DNA from: Dissulfuribacter thermophilus
Lineage (GTDB): Bacteria > Desulfobacterota > Dissulfuribacteria > Dissulfuribacterales > Dissulfuribacteraceae
Assembly: GCF_001687335.1 (NCBI RefSeq)
Contig: NZ_MAGO01000010.1
Coordinates: 57,151 to 121,150 of the forward strand
DNA: 64,000 nt
Direction: 5' to 3'
Shown: positions 17,530 to 27,576 of the stretch, one piece after another
Layout: each line of letters starts with the position of its first letter
Position numbering within the stretch: the first letter of the stretch is position 1
The notes under the pieces: model-generated
Told to the model about the DNA's origin: nothing
Database searches by the model: none
The model's input: the letters and a program-made list of their open reading frames with translations, nothing else
Translations under genes and position numbers: made by a program

Positions 17530-18698
17530 TCAATCTCTCCTGCTGCGATTTGCAAAAAACTGATGACTGGCTTATGAACAATACTCCAATCAAATTTCTC
17601 TACCCTCTTTTTCGCATTTCTACCCAAACGCAGGGCTAGCCTTTTATCAAGGTAAACTTTTTTAATACAATTACACAATTCATTCGGATTGCCTGGAGTA
17701 AATAATAAAGCATCTACTTCATGCCTTAAAATGCGTCTAATACCTGGCAAATCAGTTGCTATAATAGGCTTACCTATAAACATATATTCAAAAACTTTAA
17801 TTGGGTATATCCAACGCAATTCTGGAGTATCTGGAAAGGGAAACAGACAGGTGTCAGCTTGATTAAGCTCTTCCAATACGCGCCTATGATCCAGTTCTCC
17901 TAGTAGTTTAATATTAGTGAGGTTATATTTTGACACAGTTTCCCCCAAAAATTTTCTGGCGCTATCAGGGCACTCACCGATTAAAATAAATTGGATTATC
18001 GGTATGTCCTTTTGAAGTAGGCAGCATGCGTCAAGGATTAGTTTTAAACCTCTTTCAATACTAACGTGCCCCACATAGATGACCTTGAATGATTCCTTGA
18101 AGCCCTTTCGTATTTCATTTTCAGCTCTCTTCATCAACGATAGGTCGCAACCATTGGTTATTTCAATTATTTTTGTTCTGTTAATGTTATACTCCGCTAT
18201 CGAATCAGGATGTAACGCCAACACGATGCAATCTGCCAACTTTAAAATCCTTTTAACTAGACAATGAAGAATTATACAATACCAATATCTGAGCTTCCCA
18301 TCCAAATTTTTCGCTTTTTTATTTATTTCTATTTGTAGTCGTGGGTGATCCCAAATGTCTGCAATCCATTTGTAACCAAGAAATTTCAGCAGATAGCCAG
18401 TAATAATTGATATACTATGATAAGTAGTATAAATGACAATCTGCCTCTTACCTTTTTGGGAGTAACTCCTTGTATACTTCAATATGTACCAAATAGACCA
18501 AAATGGCAATAGAAATTCGTCTAAGTGCCAATGACTCCCAGGGCACACTTTACAAGTTTTTGCATAACGGGCCACCTCTTTAGCAATAGGCGCATTAGAT
18601 AGGAAGACAGTTTTAAAATTCTTTGCTATACATAAGGCCCTTTGATATTGAGTTCTGTTTGGCCCATGACTAATAGTAGGACAAATAAAAAAAATCAT
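17526..18698 (-). CDS. Family 4 glycosyltransferase, second
   Basis: A 390-residue GT-B enzyme. The N-terminal half begins FFICPTISHGPNRTQYQRA; the C-terminal half has VIYVGHVSIERGLKLIL, the donor-binding WIYPIKVFEYMFIGKPIIA (about 309-327) and ADTCLFPFPD, as in GT4 enzymes of capsule loci. Several hydrophobic patches in the first half suggest peripheral membrane contact. It is the last gene of the tightly coupled block before the IS5-like remnant upstream, and overlaps wecB by 4 bases. Confidence 0.87.
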   Translation of the reverse strand: MIFFICPTISHGPNRTQYQRALCIAKNFKTVFLSNAPIAKEVARYAKTCKVCPGSHWHLDEFLLPFWSIWYILKYTRSYSQKGKRQIVIYTTYHSISIITGYLLKFLGYKWIADIWDHPRLQIEINKKAKNLDGKLRYWYCIILHCLVKRILKLADCIVLALHPDSIAEYNINRTKIIEITNGCDLSLMKRAENEIRKGFKESFKVIYVGHVSIERGLKLILDACCLLQKDIPIIQFILIGECPDSARKFLGETVSKYNLTNIKLLGELDHRRVLEELNQADTCLFPFPDTPELRWIYPIKVFEYMFIGKPIIATDLPGIRRILRHEVDALLFTPGNPNELCNCIKKVYLDKRLALRLGRNAKKRVEKFDWSIVHKPVISFLQIAAGEIE

Positions 18699-18819
18699 GA
18701 TACATTAATATTCTTGGGAACCTCTAGGAATTCATTTTTTTATAAATTTGCCTAAAAAGATATCCTACAACTCTCTGTACATCACTATGAGATTAACTTT
18801 TTCGTCTACGATTTATTAT

Positions 18820-19745
18820 TTTCAGGCCTCATTTTATTTTAGCTGAGGCCTACCTGAGAAGGTATCCTAACATGTTACCCCACTCTGGATACTAGTAGAT
18901 TATATCGATCCAGGTTGTAGGGTAAATTCCTTAATCCTATTTTGATCCAAGCTCGTGCTAACCCTATGGTTCGGATAATCAGGGTCCCCGCTCTTTGAAA
19001 CTGGACTCCAAATACATGTTCCATTCTGGAACGTATCCTAGATTTCGTCCGGTTCCCTCGCTTCTCTTTTTGGGTCAGTTTGTCATAGCGACAGCCTTTC
19101 CGCTGAATGTGTTCTTTGAATCCATTGAGGCACAAATACAAAAGATTCTTCCTGCTTCTATAGGCAGAGTCAGCCCATACCTTGCGGCTTGTGTTATGAT
19201 CATGCAAAATATCCTTTAAGACTTGACCGTCATGTACAGAGGCATCTGTCGCTACAAACTTCCTGATGAACTTATGCTCTACATCTATGGAAACATGGTT
19301 TTTGTACCCAAAATATGCTTTCCCATGCTTTCTTGTCCAGCGAGCCTCTGTGTCCTTTTGCCTACGTTGGGCAAAAGATCCAACAAAACACCAGCCTCTT
19401 TGAGCTGTTCCCTAAAGAGCCAAATAGTTTTGGCATCTGGCACTCGGTGTCCTATGCCAGGTTTAAAAATCTCATAAATGAAAAACGGTCCACTATCTGT
19501 GCCTCTGTAGCATCATCGGAAAGATTATACAGAGATTGTAAAATCAAAATTTTGGACATAAGTACTACATCAAATGGCTTACGCCCTGCATTTGATTTCC
19601 GATTTTTCTTCCTGATCTTTTCCAATATGGGCCTAAACATTTCCCAATCTATCACTTCATTAAGCCGTTTTAATGGATCACCATTTTCATCAATCTTGCT
19701 CACCCTTGTATGCAAATCAAACATACCTATCTGCTTAATTTAACT
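18820..19745 (-). mobile_element. Decayed IS5-like element, copy 1
   Basis: This holds the transposase remnant at 18875-19724 and, at the 3' side, a hairpin of aggcctca/tgaggcct (18824-18831 with 18844-18851) with a homologous, diverged counterpart at the same place in copy 2 (ggccc/gggcc at 24000-24022). I could not find convincing terminal inverted repeats, so the edges are approximate. It sits between two glycosyltransferase genes without disrupting either. Confidence 0.7.
18875..19724 (-). pseudogene. IS5-family transposase, frameshifted and deleted
   Basis: Minus-strand pieces of one transposase. The N-terminal part (19452-19724) reads LNEVIDWEMFRPILE and GRKPFDVVLMSKILILQSLYNLSDD. The middle continues in another frame with HGKAYFGYKNHVSIDVEHKF and TDASVHDGQVL, the second catalytic Asp region. 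The end (18875-19207) has VWADSAYRSRKN, RIRSRMEHVFGVQF and an Arg-rich tail. A deletion removes the expected linker after LFREQLKEAG, and frames change at least twice, so the protein is dead. IS5-family transposition uses a DDE RNase-H-like active site. Confidence 0.85.
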
Positions 19746-19894
19746 ACCCCTGAAATCTTGTATTTCCAGGTGATTATTATAAATTCAATGCCAGATCTTT
19801 ACATTAAATTTTTAGAGGTACCTATTTTATTTTTCCAACCCTCGCAACTTTTCAAGGTAAGATTGAGAAAAAAGGATAGTTAGTAAAATATCCC

Positions 19895-20794
19895 TTAAAA
19901 CCATCGAGGTTTACCACCTCTCCCAATCATTCCATCTAACACACCCTGAATAACAGCTTTTCTCTCCGCTTTACTACAAATAATAGTTCTCACGGAACGA
20001 TAAAAATGAAATGGCAAAAAGGCCACCCAATGCCACAGTTTTGCATGTTTCCGGTAAAAAATAAGTTTATTCCTAAAAATTAAATACAACTGCAATGATG
20101 AGCCTTTAGTTAGTCGTTCCGTGGAACTTGAAACCTTATGCCATATCTTTGATCCGGGCACATAAACTACCCTAAAGCCAGCTATACGGGCACGAAAACA
20201 AAAGTCGACTTCTTCGCAATATGCAAAATAATCTGCATCAAGCAATCCTATTTTTTCAATACATTTACGGCTTATCATTAATGCAGCTCCAGTAAGATAA
20301 GCACAATCTCGCGCCATATTATACTGGCCATTATCCTTCTGTCCTCCACCAACTGGCCCAAAACGTCCTGTTATCATTGATAACTGGCAACCTGCAGATT
20401 GAAATTTATCAGGATGGGAATACAAAAAAATTTTAGGACCAACGATGCCAACATTATCGTTGGCAGCCATATATTCAATCAGAGGTTTTAAAAAATCGGG
20501 ATTTACTACTGTATCATTATTTAACAGCATGATATACTCTGCACCCTTAGCTAGAGCATAGCTAATACCTACATTGTTTCCACCTGCAAAGCCAAGATTT
20601 TCTTTATTTTTTATCCAATGGATCGCACTCCAACTAGACCATTTCTGTCTAAGCCTTTCATACGAGCTATCCTTAGAATCATTATCCACAAGAACGATAA
20701 ATCCTCCATACAGATCTGCTCTATGCAAGGAACTTAGGCACTCATCTGTATCCTCAAAGTTGTTCCAATTAAGTATGATTATAGCCAAAGTCAT
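19895..20794 (-). CDS. Family 2 glycosyltransferase, rhamnosyltransferase-like
   Basis: A 299-residue GT-A enzyme of the WbbL/RfbF type. It starts MTLAIIILNWNNFEDTDECL, with LVDNDSKDSSYERL, KENLGFAGGNNVGI and the DxD-equivalent MLLNNDTVVNPDFL, then YFAYCEEVDFCFRARIAGF, the acceptor/base region of the family. I chose the ATG at 20794, which overlaps the upstream stop by ATGA, over an in-frame GTG at 20809. With RmlA in the locus, rhamnose is a reasonable donor sugar, but this is inference. Confidence 0.9.
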   Translation of the reverse strand: MTLAIIILNWNNFEDTDECLSSLHRADLYGGFIVLVDNDSKDSSYERLRQKWSSWSAIHWIKNKENLGFAGGNNVGISYALAKGAEYIMLLNNDTVVNPDFLKPLIEYMAANDNVGIVGPKIFLYSHPDKFQSAGCQLSMITGRFGPVGGGQKDNGQYNMARDCAYLTGAALMISRKCIEKIGLLDADYFAYCEEVDFCFRARIAGFRVVYVPGSKIWHKVSSSTERLTKGSSLQLYLIFRNKLIFYRKHAKLWHWVAFLPFHFYRSVRTIICSKAERKAVIQGVLDGMIGRGGKPRWF

Positions 20795-22059
20795 GATAAT
20801 AACACCCACAATTTATAAAAACCTAAAACAGGTATTAAAGCGCAGGGAATAGAAAGGAAAACCATCTTATTATAATAAGACAAGGACTTAAATCTATAAT
20901 AGCCAACAGCACTAATTATTGCCAATAATGAAATCATCTGATCCCTATGCCTATACTCTGTTCCTGTTACATAAATGAAAACATAAAATGAAACAATAAA
21001 TACTAAAGTTATAGCTATCAACCTTAATTCTTTAATTTTCAAACAGTTACTCAATCCTAAAAGAAAAAAAGGAAACATCATATACCAAACTAATGAACCA
21101 AGATTTATTGGAACGAACCATATAGACGTAAAGTTGAAGGGTAAAGGTTGAAAGGAATAAAATACTAATGCTGTAAAGCTTGTAGGTAGAGGAAGGCGCC
21201 TATAACTACCCCAATAACTGGCTACTGATAAAACTGCCTTCCTACGCCAAGAAAGTAAACTATTTAATTGAATAGATTCTTTGATAATATCTGGAAGGTA
21301 ATAAAATATTAAAACAATCAAAATCAAGGCTACTAACCAGGAGAAAATATTTCTCCTTGAATGCCAAATCAATAGCAAACTTGTAGCAAGAAGAATCAAA
21401 AGAGGAATATATAGTCTTGAAATAAAAATACAGAAAAAACTAAAAATCGATATCAATAGCCACTTTATAGATATTTTTCTAAACATTTTAGTTAATGATA
21501 ACATAAACAAAGCAATAGAAAAAATAACAAAAGCTTCTTTATGTAATGTGACCGAATACAAAATAGCACTCGGATAAAAAAGCACTAAAATATAAGCTAA
21601 AATAGCAACTTTTCGATTACTGATTTCATCAGCCATTAAATATGTAAAATAGGCAGCCAAGCATACAAAAAACGAATTTGCAACACGAGCACCAAATTCT
21701 CCAAATAAACCAGCAATTAAAGCATACACAATATTATAACCAAAATTTCTACCGCCGAATCCTTGAAATGCATATTTTTTGTAATCAAACAACTCTGGAA
21801 ATGAAGCGCTGTGCCAATAACGCCATAATCTATCCGCAGTACTCTTGTATGATAATTCATCAAGAAAGACATAAGAAGGCCCATAGGTATTGTAAATATA
21901 GGCTAAAAATAGCCTTAAAATAAGGGCTAATACGAACAGCCAAAATATTAAACCTAAGGGCAATCTTGTCTTGTAAGGCTTAATTAAGTTTTTCAAAAAC
22001 CTCTGATGAAGCAACTTTATCTCATCTATATTTAAAGGAATCTCAATCCTTGAAAGCAA
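20791..22059 (-). CDS. Polytopic GT-C-like membrane glycosyltransferase
   Basis: A 422-residue integral membrane protein with about eleven hydrophobic helices beginning at residue 34 (LGLIFWLFVLALILRLFLAY). The first periplasmic loop carries VFLDELSYKSTADRLW, with the acidic pair (DE) characteristic of GT39/GT83-type transferases that use polyprenyl-phosphate sugars. Further loops carry KYAFQGFGGRNFGYN. It could glycosylate the polymer in the periplasm, or be an O-antigen-polymerase-like enzyme; no other clear Wzy is seen in the window, so this is the best candidate polymerase or side-branch transferase. Confidence 0.7.
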   Translation of the reverse strand: MLSRIEIPLNIDEIKLLHQRFLKNLIKPYKTRLPLGLIFWLFVLALILRLFLAYIYNTYGPSYVFLDELSYKSTADRLWRYWHSASFPELFDYKKYAFQGFGGRNFGYNIVYALIAGLFGEFGARVANSFFVCLAAYFTYLMADEISNRKVAILAYILVLFYPSAILYSVTLHKEAFVIFSIALFMLSLTKMFRKISIKWLLISIFSFFCIFISRLYIPLLILLATSLLLIWHSRRNIFSWLVALILIVLIFYYLPDIIKESIQLNSLLSWRRKAVLSVASYWGSYRRLPLPTSFTALVFYSFQPLPFNFTSIWFVPINLGSLVWYMMFPFFLLGLSNCLKIKELRLIAITLVFIVSFYVFIYVTGTEYRHRDQMISLLAIISAVGYYRFKSLSYYNKMVFLSIPCALIPVLGFYKLWVLLS

Positions 22060-22134
22060 TTAATACAATTTCTTCTCCAATATCCTTTTTGAAAACTCTG
22101 AGTATATATTGTAGGAATTGGAAGATTTTCCCCA

Positions 22135-23070
22135 TTAAAAAATGGGGACCATGTTTTTTTGTAATTCATCAGAAAACCTACTATATTTTTGGATTACTTT
22201 ACTCGAAACAAAAGTCCCACGCGCATATCTTACTGGTGAATGTAATGACTTAATTAAAAACCCTACCTGTTGGCAGCAAGCTCTTAATGTGTCAGATGAA
22301 AATAGATAAAGATGCCTGGGCGGATCAAGGTGCAACCAAGAATTTCGAAAAAATCTATGTCCAAGACTTTTTATATTGGGGGTAAGAATAACCAAGTATC
22401 CCTTTGGCTTGAGAACCCTTAAGCATTCTTTTAAAAGCCCAATCGGATCATAAACGTGCTCAATCACATGTGAAATCGTGACAGCATCAAAGATATTATC
22501 AGCAAATTTTTGCTCTTCTAATGTGCCTTGATAAACTTTAAGGCCAAATTTCTCACTAGCAATTTTTACAGCCTGTTCATCTGGCTCCACCCCAACTACT
22601 TTCCATCCTAGCGCTTGCATTTTAGCTAACCATCCTCCAGAACCGCAACCTACATCTAAAAGCACCCCTTTATTTCGTCCATTAAGATACCTGACATTTA
22701 GCTCACATCTTTCTTTAATAGGGGGGATTAAAGAAAGTATTTTACCCAGTAATTTTTGAGTTGGACTACCCACTAAGCCCTCATAACCCAGGTGACCAGC
22801 AAGCACAGCATGTTGCGCTATCCTTCGTAAGCCATTTAGTTCGTGTCCGTACTCGTTAATATAATGGGTAGAATAGTTATGATAAAATTTACCAATCTCG
22901 GCAGGAACAGGGCGTGGATCAAGCCAAATCAGTCCACAATTCGAGCAACATTTATATGACCAGATTCCGGGCCCATTATAAAGCGCGTCTTTTAAGTTTG
23001 TGTAGAGCATTTGCCCTTTGATTCCACAAAGATAGCAATATGGCACATTTTGAACAAAAACCTTTCCCAT
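22135..23070 (-). CDS. Zinc-ribbon class I SAM methyltransferase
   Basis: A 311-residue soluble methyltransferase. Two Cys pairs (CYLC near residue 12 and CCSNC near 38) form an N-terminal zinc ribbon. The SAM site is GVLLDVGCGSGGWLAKM (about 135-151), followed by VVGVEPDEQAVKIA and FDAVTISHVIEHVYDPIG. This architecture is frequent in polysaccharide loci, where the protein methylates a sugar hydroxyl or amino group. The gene follows the sulfotransferase-like gene after 10 bases in transcription order. Confidence 0.88.
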   Translation of the reverse strand: MGKVFVQNVPYCYLCGIKGQMLYTNLKDALYNGPGIWSYKCCSNCGLIWLDPRPVPAEIGKFYHNYSTHYINEYGHELNGLRRIAQHAVLAGHLGYEGLVGSPTQKLLGKILSLIPPIKERCELNVRYLNGRNKGVLLDVGCGSGGWLAKMQALGWKVVGVEPDEQAVKIASEKFGLKVYQGTLEEQKFADNIFDAVTISHVIEHVYDPIGLLKECLRVLKPKGYLVILTPNIKSLGHRFFRNSWLHLDPPRHLYLFSSDTLRACCQQVGFLIKSLHSPVRYARGTFVSSKVIQKYSRFSDELQKNMVPIF

Positions 23071-23080
23071 TGTTACTCCT

Positions 23081-23848
23081 TCATTTTAAATGAACCTTTG
23101 ACAGATCTACTACAGAATTAAACACTTCTAAAAATTTAGGCCATGTAATAGGCTTTGGAAATTTCATAGACGCAAAAAGAAATTCAGGATCTTTAAGAAA
23201 ATCAGGATACCGCACAATAGAATAAGAAATATTGTAATCATACAGGGTAGCTATACATAAGCCGAGTCCATAAATCATCGAATTTTTCGCATCTCCAAAT
23301 GACTTAGTCAACAAGTGCCCAGCATTAAAGCGGCTTTTGACCATCGAATCTGTATGCCTTATGCAAACCAGAACATGCTCTATTTCAACACCTGCCTCAG
23401 CCCATACTGGTAATGTCCAGCAGAATAAAGGATCCTTTACTACCTCATGTTTCTGAGAGATGTTTTCGAGAACTGGCTTGTATTTTCTTACTGCCTTAAA
23501 AAAATTCTCCCATTTCAAAGGCCTTGCTTGACGTTTAGAATTGCTGAGTGCCAACGTCTTAGCCAAAATGGATTTGCTAACATGCCTAAACAGAGCAGGT
23601 ATAATCTTTTTCATGGATAATCCCAAATGAGATACAGTTGGTGGCAGTTGATACCAAAGATTTCTAAGTAAAAGGTTTTCAATACCCAGATCCTGTATAA
23701 TAGATTGATTTATATTAACAATATCACGGGCCTCAAGTCCGGCATTAACAGAGGTTTTCCAGTGACCGCCTATTTCAAATCCAAGTTCTTTGTATAAACG
23801 AGCCCCTACTGACGTTCCACTACGTCCTGGACCGGTAATAATTATCAT
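23081..23848 (-). CDS. Sulfotransferase-like P-loop protein
   Basis: A 255-residue protein opening with the 5'-phosphosulfate-type loop MIIITGPGRSGTSVGARLYK (P-loop at residues 6-13), a feature of PAPS-dependent sulfotransferases and their relatives. A conserved His and Arg region follows with VEIEHVLVCIRHTDSMVKSRF, resembling the 3'-phosphate-binding segment (IRxPxxxxxSR in the family). Weak points are the lack of other strong motifs and the short length. Together with the UDP-sulfoquinovose synthase-like gene at 29345-30493 it suggests sulfur on the glycan. A related branch acts as a non-sulfating nucleotide-binding protein. Confidence 0.68.
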   Translation of the reverse strand: MIIITGPGRSGTSVGARLYKELGFEIGGHWKTSVNAGLEARDIVNINQSIIQDLGIENLLLRNLWYQLPPTVSHLGLSMKKIIPALFRHVSKSILAKTLALSNSKRQARPLKWENFFKAVRKYKPVLENISQKHEVVKDPLFCWTLPVWAEAGVEIEHVLVCIRHTDSMVKSRFNAGHLLTKSFGDAKNSMIYGLGLCIATLYDYNISYSIVRYPDFLKDPEFLFASMKFPKPITWPKFLEVFNSVVDLSKVHLK

Positions 23849-24069
23849 TTTAAAAATCCTTGTCAGATAAACATTGCCTTGATTTCGAATCCAAGGCCAA
23901 TTATGTAAAATGGGTATCGTTAAGCTTTCATTTTCCCGATTTTATTCAAACGACATAGTAGGTTTTCATTTTTTCAAATTTTGTCGTTTTATACTTTATG
24001 GCCCCTTTTTTTTTCAAGGGCCTATTTCCACTTTAAACCCAATATTAACCTCTCTGGGATACAAGTAGA

Positions 24070-24351
24070 CTAACGCGTCCAAATTATAGGATAAATTCTT
24101 AATACTATCTTAATCCTAGCTCGCGCTAAACCTATGGTACGTAGAATTAGGCTACCTGTTCGCTGAAGCTGGACTCCAAATACGCGCTCTATCCTGGAAC
24201 GTATCCTGGATTTCAAACAATTTCCTGGCTTCGCTGCTTTGGTTAATTTGTTATAGCGATAGGCATTACTATGAATATGCTCAATCAATCCATTAAAGCA
24301 AAGATGCCAAAGATTTTCTCGACCACGATATAATGTGCTGTGTCTGCCCAT
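24070..24351 (-). pseudogene. IS5-like transposase, C-terminal fragment
   Basis: This fragment encodes GLIEHIHSNAYRYNKLTKA and RIRSRIERVFGVQLQRTGSL, matching the C-terminal domain of copy 1 nearly residue for residue but with different bases. The N-terminal remains lie at 25560-26030 in shifted frames (for example FDAxLRSQGFEARKDQIVDAS). It is non-functional after the IS630 insertion and internal deletion. Confidence 0.8.
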
Positions 24352-24394
24352 ACACTGCGCCTTGTATTATTTTCATCCAAAACTTCCTTATTAT

Positions 24395-25492
24395 TACCTA
24401 CAAAAGTAAAGCCAATAATTATGCCATTGTATAACAACATGAGGGATGCTTGAAAAATGAACGAATCAATGCCGGCATCTTCTGCAACGATCTGAGGGCT
24501 CCCATTACTCTATTCTCTAAATGCTCTTTTGATACCACCAATGACCGACTAACTTTGCGCTTCACATGGTTCCAAACTTGCTCGTCTGGATTCAAGTCAG
24601 GACTATACGGAGGCAAATAGAATATCTCTAATTTCCCTTCTAAAGACGATACTAGTTCCCTTACCTTCTTGGAATGGTGAACTCTGTGATTGTCTAAAAT
24701 CAAAAAGATCTTCTGGTCCATACCCTTGACGAGACGTTTTAAAAATTCACAAAACACCTCTGCAGTTACAGAACCTATAACAGTCATAAATCGAAAATGG
24801 CCCCTTGGGCTTATCGCTGATATCATGTTTAATGAAAAACGTACACCTGTGGACTTAACTACCGGGGTTTTACCACGTTCACCCCACGTTGTGCCTCTAT
24901 GATAGTCAGAACGCACTCCGGATTCGTCTCCAAAAAATATTACTGCACCTTCTTTTTTGGCTCTGGCTTTTATCTTAGGATACTCTGTGTTTTTCCACTC
25001 ATTTACCAAAACATTGTCTCTCTGAGTGGCTCTATAAAGGGGCCTCTGAGGAGTAAAACCGAGGGTCTTTAAAATGCGACCTACTGATACCTCGCTTAAA
25101 CTCACACCAAACTTCCTGAAAATCAGTTCTTTCACCATTGCCAACGTCCAAAGTGCAAATGGAAAATTTAGTTGTCTTGGGTCCTTGTCTCTTAGTGCTC
25201 TTGCCAACCATTGCAACTGGTTTGCATTAAGCTTGGGCGGTCTCCCTGGAACAGGTTTGGCCTTCAATGCATCAAAGCCACCATAATGATACTTCTCAAG
25301 CCATCTGTAGATAGTCCGATGATTCATTCCATAAAAATCAGCAACATCTTCTGGCTTTTTGCCTTCAAGAACTTGCTGAACTGCTCTCATACGAATGGCT
25401 TCAAGGGTCTTATGATCAAGTTTTCTGCCGTCAAATTCTCTCTTACATTTCATAAAATTACTACACCATAAGTGGCTTTACTTTTGAAGGTA
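24395..25492 (-). mobile_element. Intact IS630-family element
   Basis: Terminal inverted repeats: left acctacaaaagtaaagcc (24396-24413) and right ggctttacttttgaaggt (25474-25491), which pair with one mismatch. A TA lies at each outer edge (24395-24396, 25491-25492), as expected for IS630/Tc1 target duplication. Size is about 1.1 kb with one transposase. It interrupts an older IS5-like element and resembles the solo end at 1702-1727. Confidence 0.88.
24419..25453 (-). CDS. IS630-family transposase
   Basis: This 344-residue DDE transposase is full length. An N-terminal helix-turn-helix (KPEDVADFYGMNHRTIYRWL) with a second winged-helix part (VSVGRILKTLGFTPQRP) precedes the catalytic core. The three acids appear in VIFFGDESGVRSD, FLILDNHRVHHSKKV and YSPDLNPDEQVWNHVKR (Asp, Asp, Glu). 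Cut-and-paste movement at TA dinucleotides is known for the family. No frameshift is seen, so the copy may be active. Confidence 0.93.
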   Translation of the reverse strand: MKCKREFDGRKLDHKTLEAIRMRAVQQVLEGKKPEDVADFYGMNHRTIYRWLEKYHYGGFDALKAKPVPGRPPKLNANQLQWLARALRDKDPRQLNFPFALWTLAMVKELIFRKFGVSLSEVSVGRILKTLGFTPQRPLYRATQRDNVLVNEWKNTEYPKIKARAKKEGAVIFFGDESGVRSDYHRGTTWGERGKTPVVKSTGVRFSLNMISAISPRGHFRFMTVIGSVTAEVFCEFLKRLVKGMDQKIFLILDNHRVHHSKKVRELVSSLEGKLEIFYLPPYSPDLNPDEQVWNHVKRKVSRSLVVSKEHLENRVMGALRSLQKMPALIRSFFKHPSCCYTMA

Positions 25493-26064
25493 TTAATAAA
25501 TATCTGGCTATCATGCACGGATGCATCTGTAAGTATTAATTTTGGCATAAATTTGTATTCTACATCCATGGAGATATGATTCTTCTAAACAAAATACTAC
25601 TGTCTGTTCTTTCTTGTCCAACGAGCCTCCCTGTCCTTTTGCCTACATTGTGCATTGGACCATCCATCCACTTCCTCGCCAGATTTAAACTGGGCATTCT
25701 GCTCACGATTGTTCTTCTGCTTTGAACAGCTACTATACTGGCATCCACTATTTGGTCCTTACGAGCTTCAAAACCTTGACTCCTTAGAAAACTGTCAAAT
25801 TCCTGGAAAAGATCCAGCACAATACCAGTCTCTTTGAGCTGTTCCCTAAAGAACCGAATAGTTTTGGCTCTGCACTCAGTTTCCTATGCCCAGGTTTAAA
25901 AAGCTCATAAATGAAAGACGGTCCAATATCTAGGACGCTGTAGCATCATCGGAAAGATTATACGAAGATTGCAAAATCAAAATTTTGAACATGAGTACTG
26001 CATCAAATGGCTCGCCATTTTTATCAATCTTGAATTTTTAGGGAGTTCCAAATTAGCCAGCAGC

Positions 26065-27564
26065 CTAATTTATCCCGACTTGTTTTAGAACATTAGCCAC
26101 AAGTCTTTTGTCAGAATCATCAATAACGCACTTTAAAATGAGGACTCCTCCAATTAATAGTTCTACTCCAGCACTTATTATCCGAAGAGTTACTTTATAA
26201 TCCTTTAAGACAAAAGAGATTAAGGCCATTATTAATACAATGCCGGCTATAAACCAAGGTGCTTTTGGAGTAGCTTTTATTTTCATTTGCTTCAAAGCAA
26301 CTGAAGCCATAAATAAATTTTGCAGCACTAATGTTCCGCCTGTGCTAATCGCTGCACCCAAGATGCCAATTTTAGGAATCAAGATCCAATTTCCAAGTAC
26401 ATTTAATAGTCCACAAGCTACTGTTATTCCAGATAACGCTCTTTCATAGCCACTCATCATAAGAAGATACCCCACTGGGCCAAAAAAGACATTTATAAAT
26501 TGAGACAAACTCAGAACTACCAAGACCATATAACCAGCTCCAAATTCAGTTCCAAATAAGGTCATGATTTCTTTAGGAAAGTTAATAAATATTATCAAAA
26601 GAGGAATAACAAGGTAAACCAACCAGGTGCAGATTGTACGAAGCATACATTGTAGGTCACCCCTATTGCTGCTGTGGTAATTTTCGCCGATTAAAGTAGG
26701 GATAACTGAGTTTATGGCTCCAAGGATAAAAGAAATAAGAATAGCTATCCGTAAAGCTGCACCATATATTCCTACATCTTTACTATCCAGAAGCGAACCA
26801 AGCATGATTGTATCCGTCCAGGTAAGAAGCATGCTTGAGGCCGAAACGATGAGTAAAGGCAAAGATGTTTTTACCAAATTTTTTGTAATATGAACTTCAT
26901 TATATTTGTAAGCTCTTGATTTAGTGTTATTCAGCAGCCATTTCCTTAATGTAACAACATAAATTAAAAATATCGAAACTGTGCCTATTATATAAGCTAA
27001 AAAAGCGTGCCCAGTGTTCATCTTATCTGATGAAAAAAAAGCTATTACCAAGAAAGAGCACAGTATCAATACAGCCCATAAAAAGGACTGTCCAAATATA
27101 ATTACCGTAAACTGTCTACAACCACGAAGTATTTCGGTCAAAATTGGAAGAAGAATTGAAAACGGTAGCAGCCAGAAAAGATAACGCAATATTAATGCTA
27201 CGTTAGCATTTGGGAATAGCACAGCTATACTCTCACGAAAAAAAAAGATAATTAGCATAAAGATTATAGATGAAGACAATCCCAGAAGGATAGATATATA
27301 TATAATTGACCGAATGTTTTCTTTTTCCTTCCTTGCGCGAAACTCTACCACATAGCGAAGTGCTCCCTTCGGCAAGCCCATGGCAGCCACACTCGATGTA
27401 ATCGTCAGAAGGGTGATTCCGAGGTAATAATTGCCCAGTAAAGATGGCCCCAGCATCCTAGCAAAAATAAAGTTGGTCGCAAAAGCAACTCCTTTACCCA
27501 TTACTTGACAAAGCATGGAAAGACTACTTCCTTTAAGAAGGACTAAAGAATCATTTCCTTTCAT
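26065..27564 (-). CDS. wzx: Wzx-type polysaccharide flippase
   Basis: A 499-residue integral membrane protein with about fourteen hydrophobic helices, of the MOP superfamily oligosaccharide flippase branch. The first helices (LCQMVGKGVAFATNFIFARM and LGPSLLGNYYLGITLL) have the charged and Gly residues usual for Wzx, and the middle loop VELRARKEKEN is cytoplasmic. It moves undecaprenyl-linked repeat units across the inner membrane for polymerisation. It follows the epimerase gene by 12 bases in the same operon. Confidence 0.9.
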   Translation of the reverse strand: MKGNDSLVLLKGSSLSMLCQVMGKGVAFATNFIFARMLGPSLLGNYYLGITLLTITSSVAAMGLPKGALRYVVEFRARKEKENIRSIIYISILLGLSSSIIFMLIIFFFRESIAVLFPNANVALILRYLFWLLPFSILLPILTEILRGCRQFTVIIFGQSFLWAVLILCSFLVIAFFSSDKMNTGHAFLAYIIGTVSIFLIYVVTLRKWLLNNTKSRAYKYNEVHITKNLVKTSLPLLIVSASSMLLTWTDTIMLGSLLDSKDVGIYGAALRIAILISFILGAINSVIPTLIGENYHSSNRGDLQCMLRTICTWLVYLVIPLLIIFINFPKEIMTLFGTEFGAGYMVLVVLSLSQFINVFFGPVGYLLMMSGYERALSGITVACGLLNVLGNWILIPKIGILGAAISTGGTLVLQNLFMASVALKQMKIKATPKAPWFIAGIVLIMALISFVLKDYKVTLRIISAGVELLIGGVLILKCVIDDSDKRLVANVLKQVGIN

Positions 27565-27576
27565 TTTTATTGAACT

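Larger units (their letters stand above)
23995..26035 (-). mobile_element. IS5-like copy 2, split by an IS630 insertion
   Basis: A relative of the 18820-19745 element in two parts: the 3' portion (24000-24394, with a ggccc/gggcc hairpin at 24000-24022) and the 5' portion (25493-26035). On the minus strand the transposase reads TDASVHDSQIFI up to the IS630 edge and resumes NKEVLDENNTRR on the far side, so the interruption is exactly the IS630. The 5' part also lacks about 107 bases present in copy 1. The element is inactive. Confidence 0.78.
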
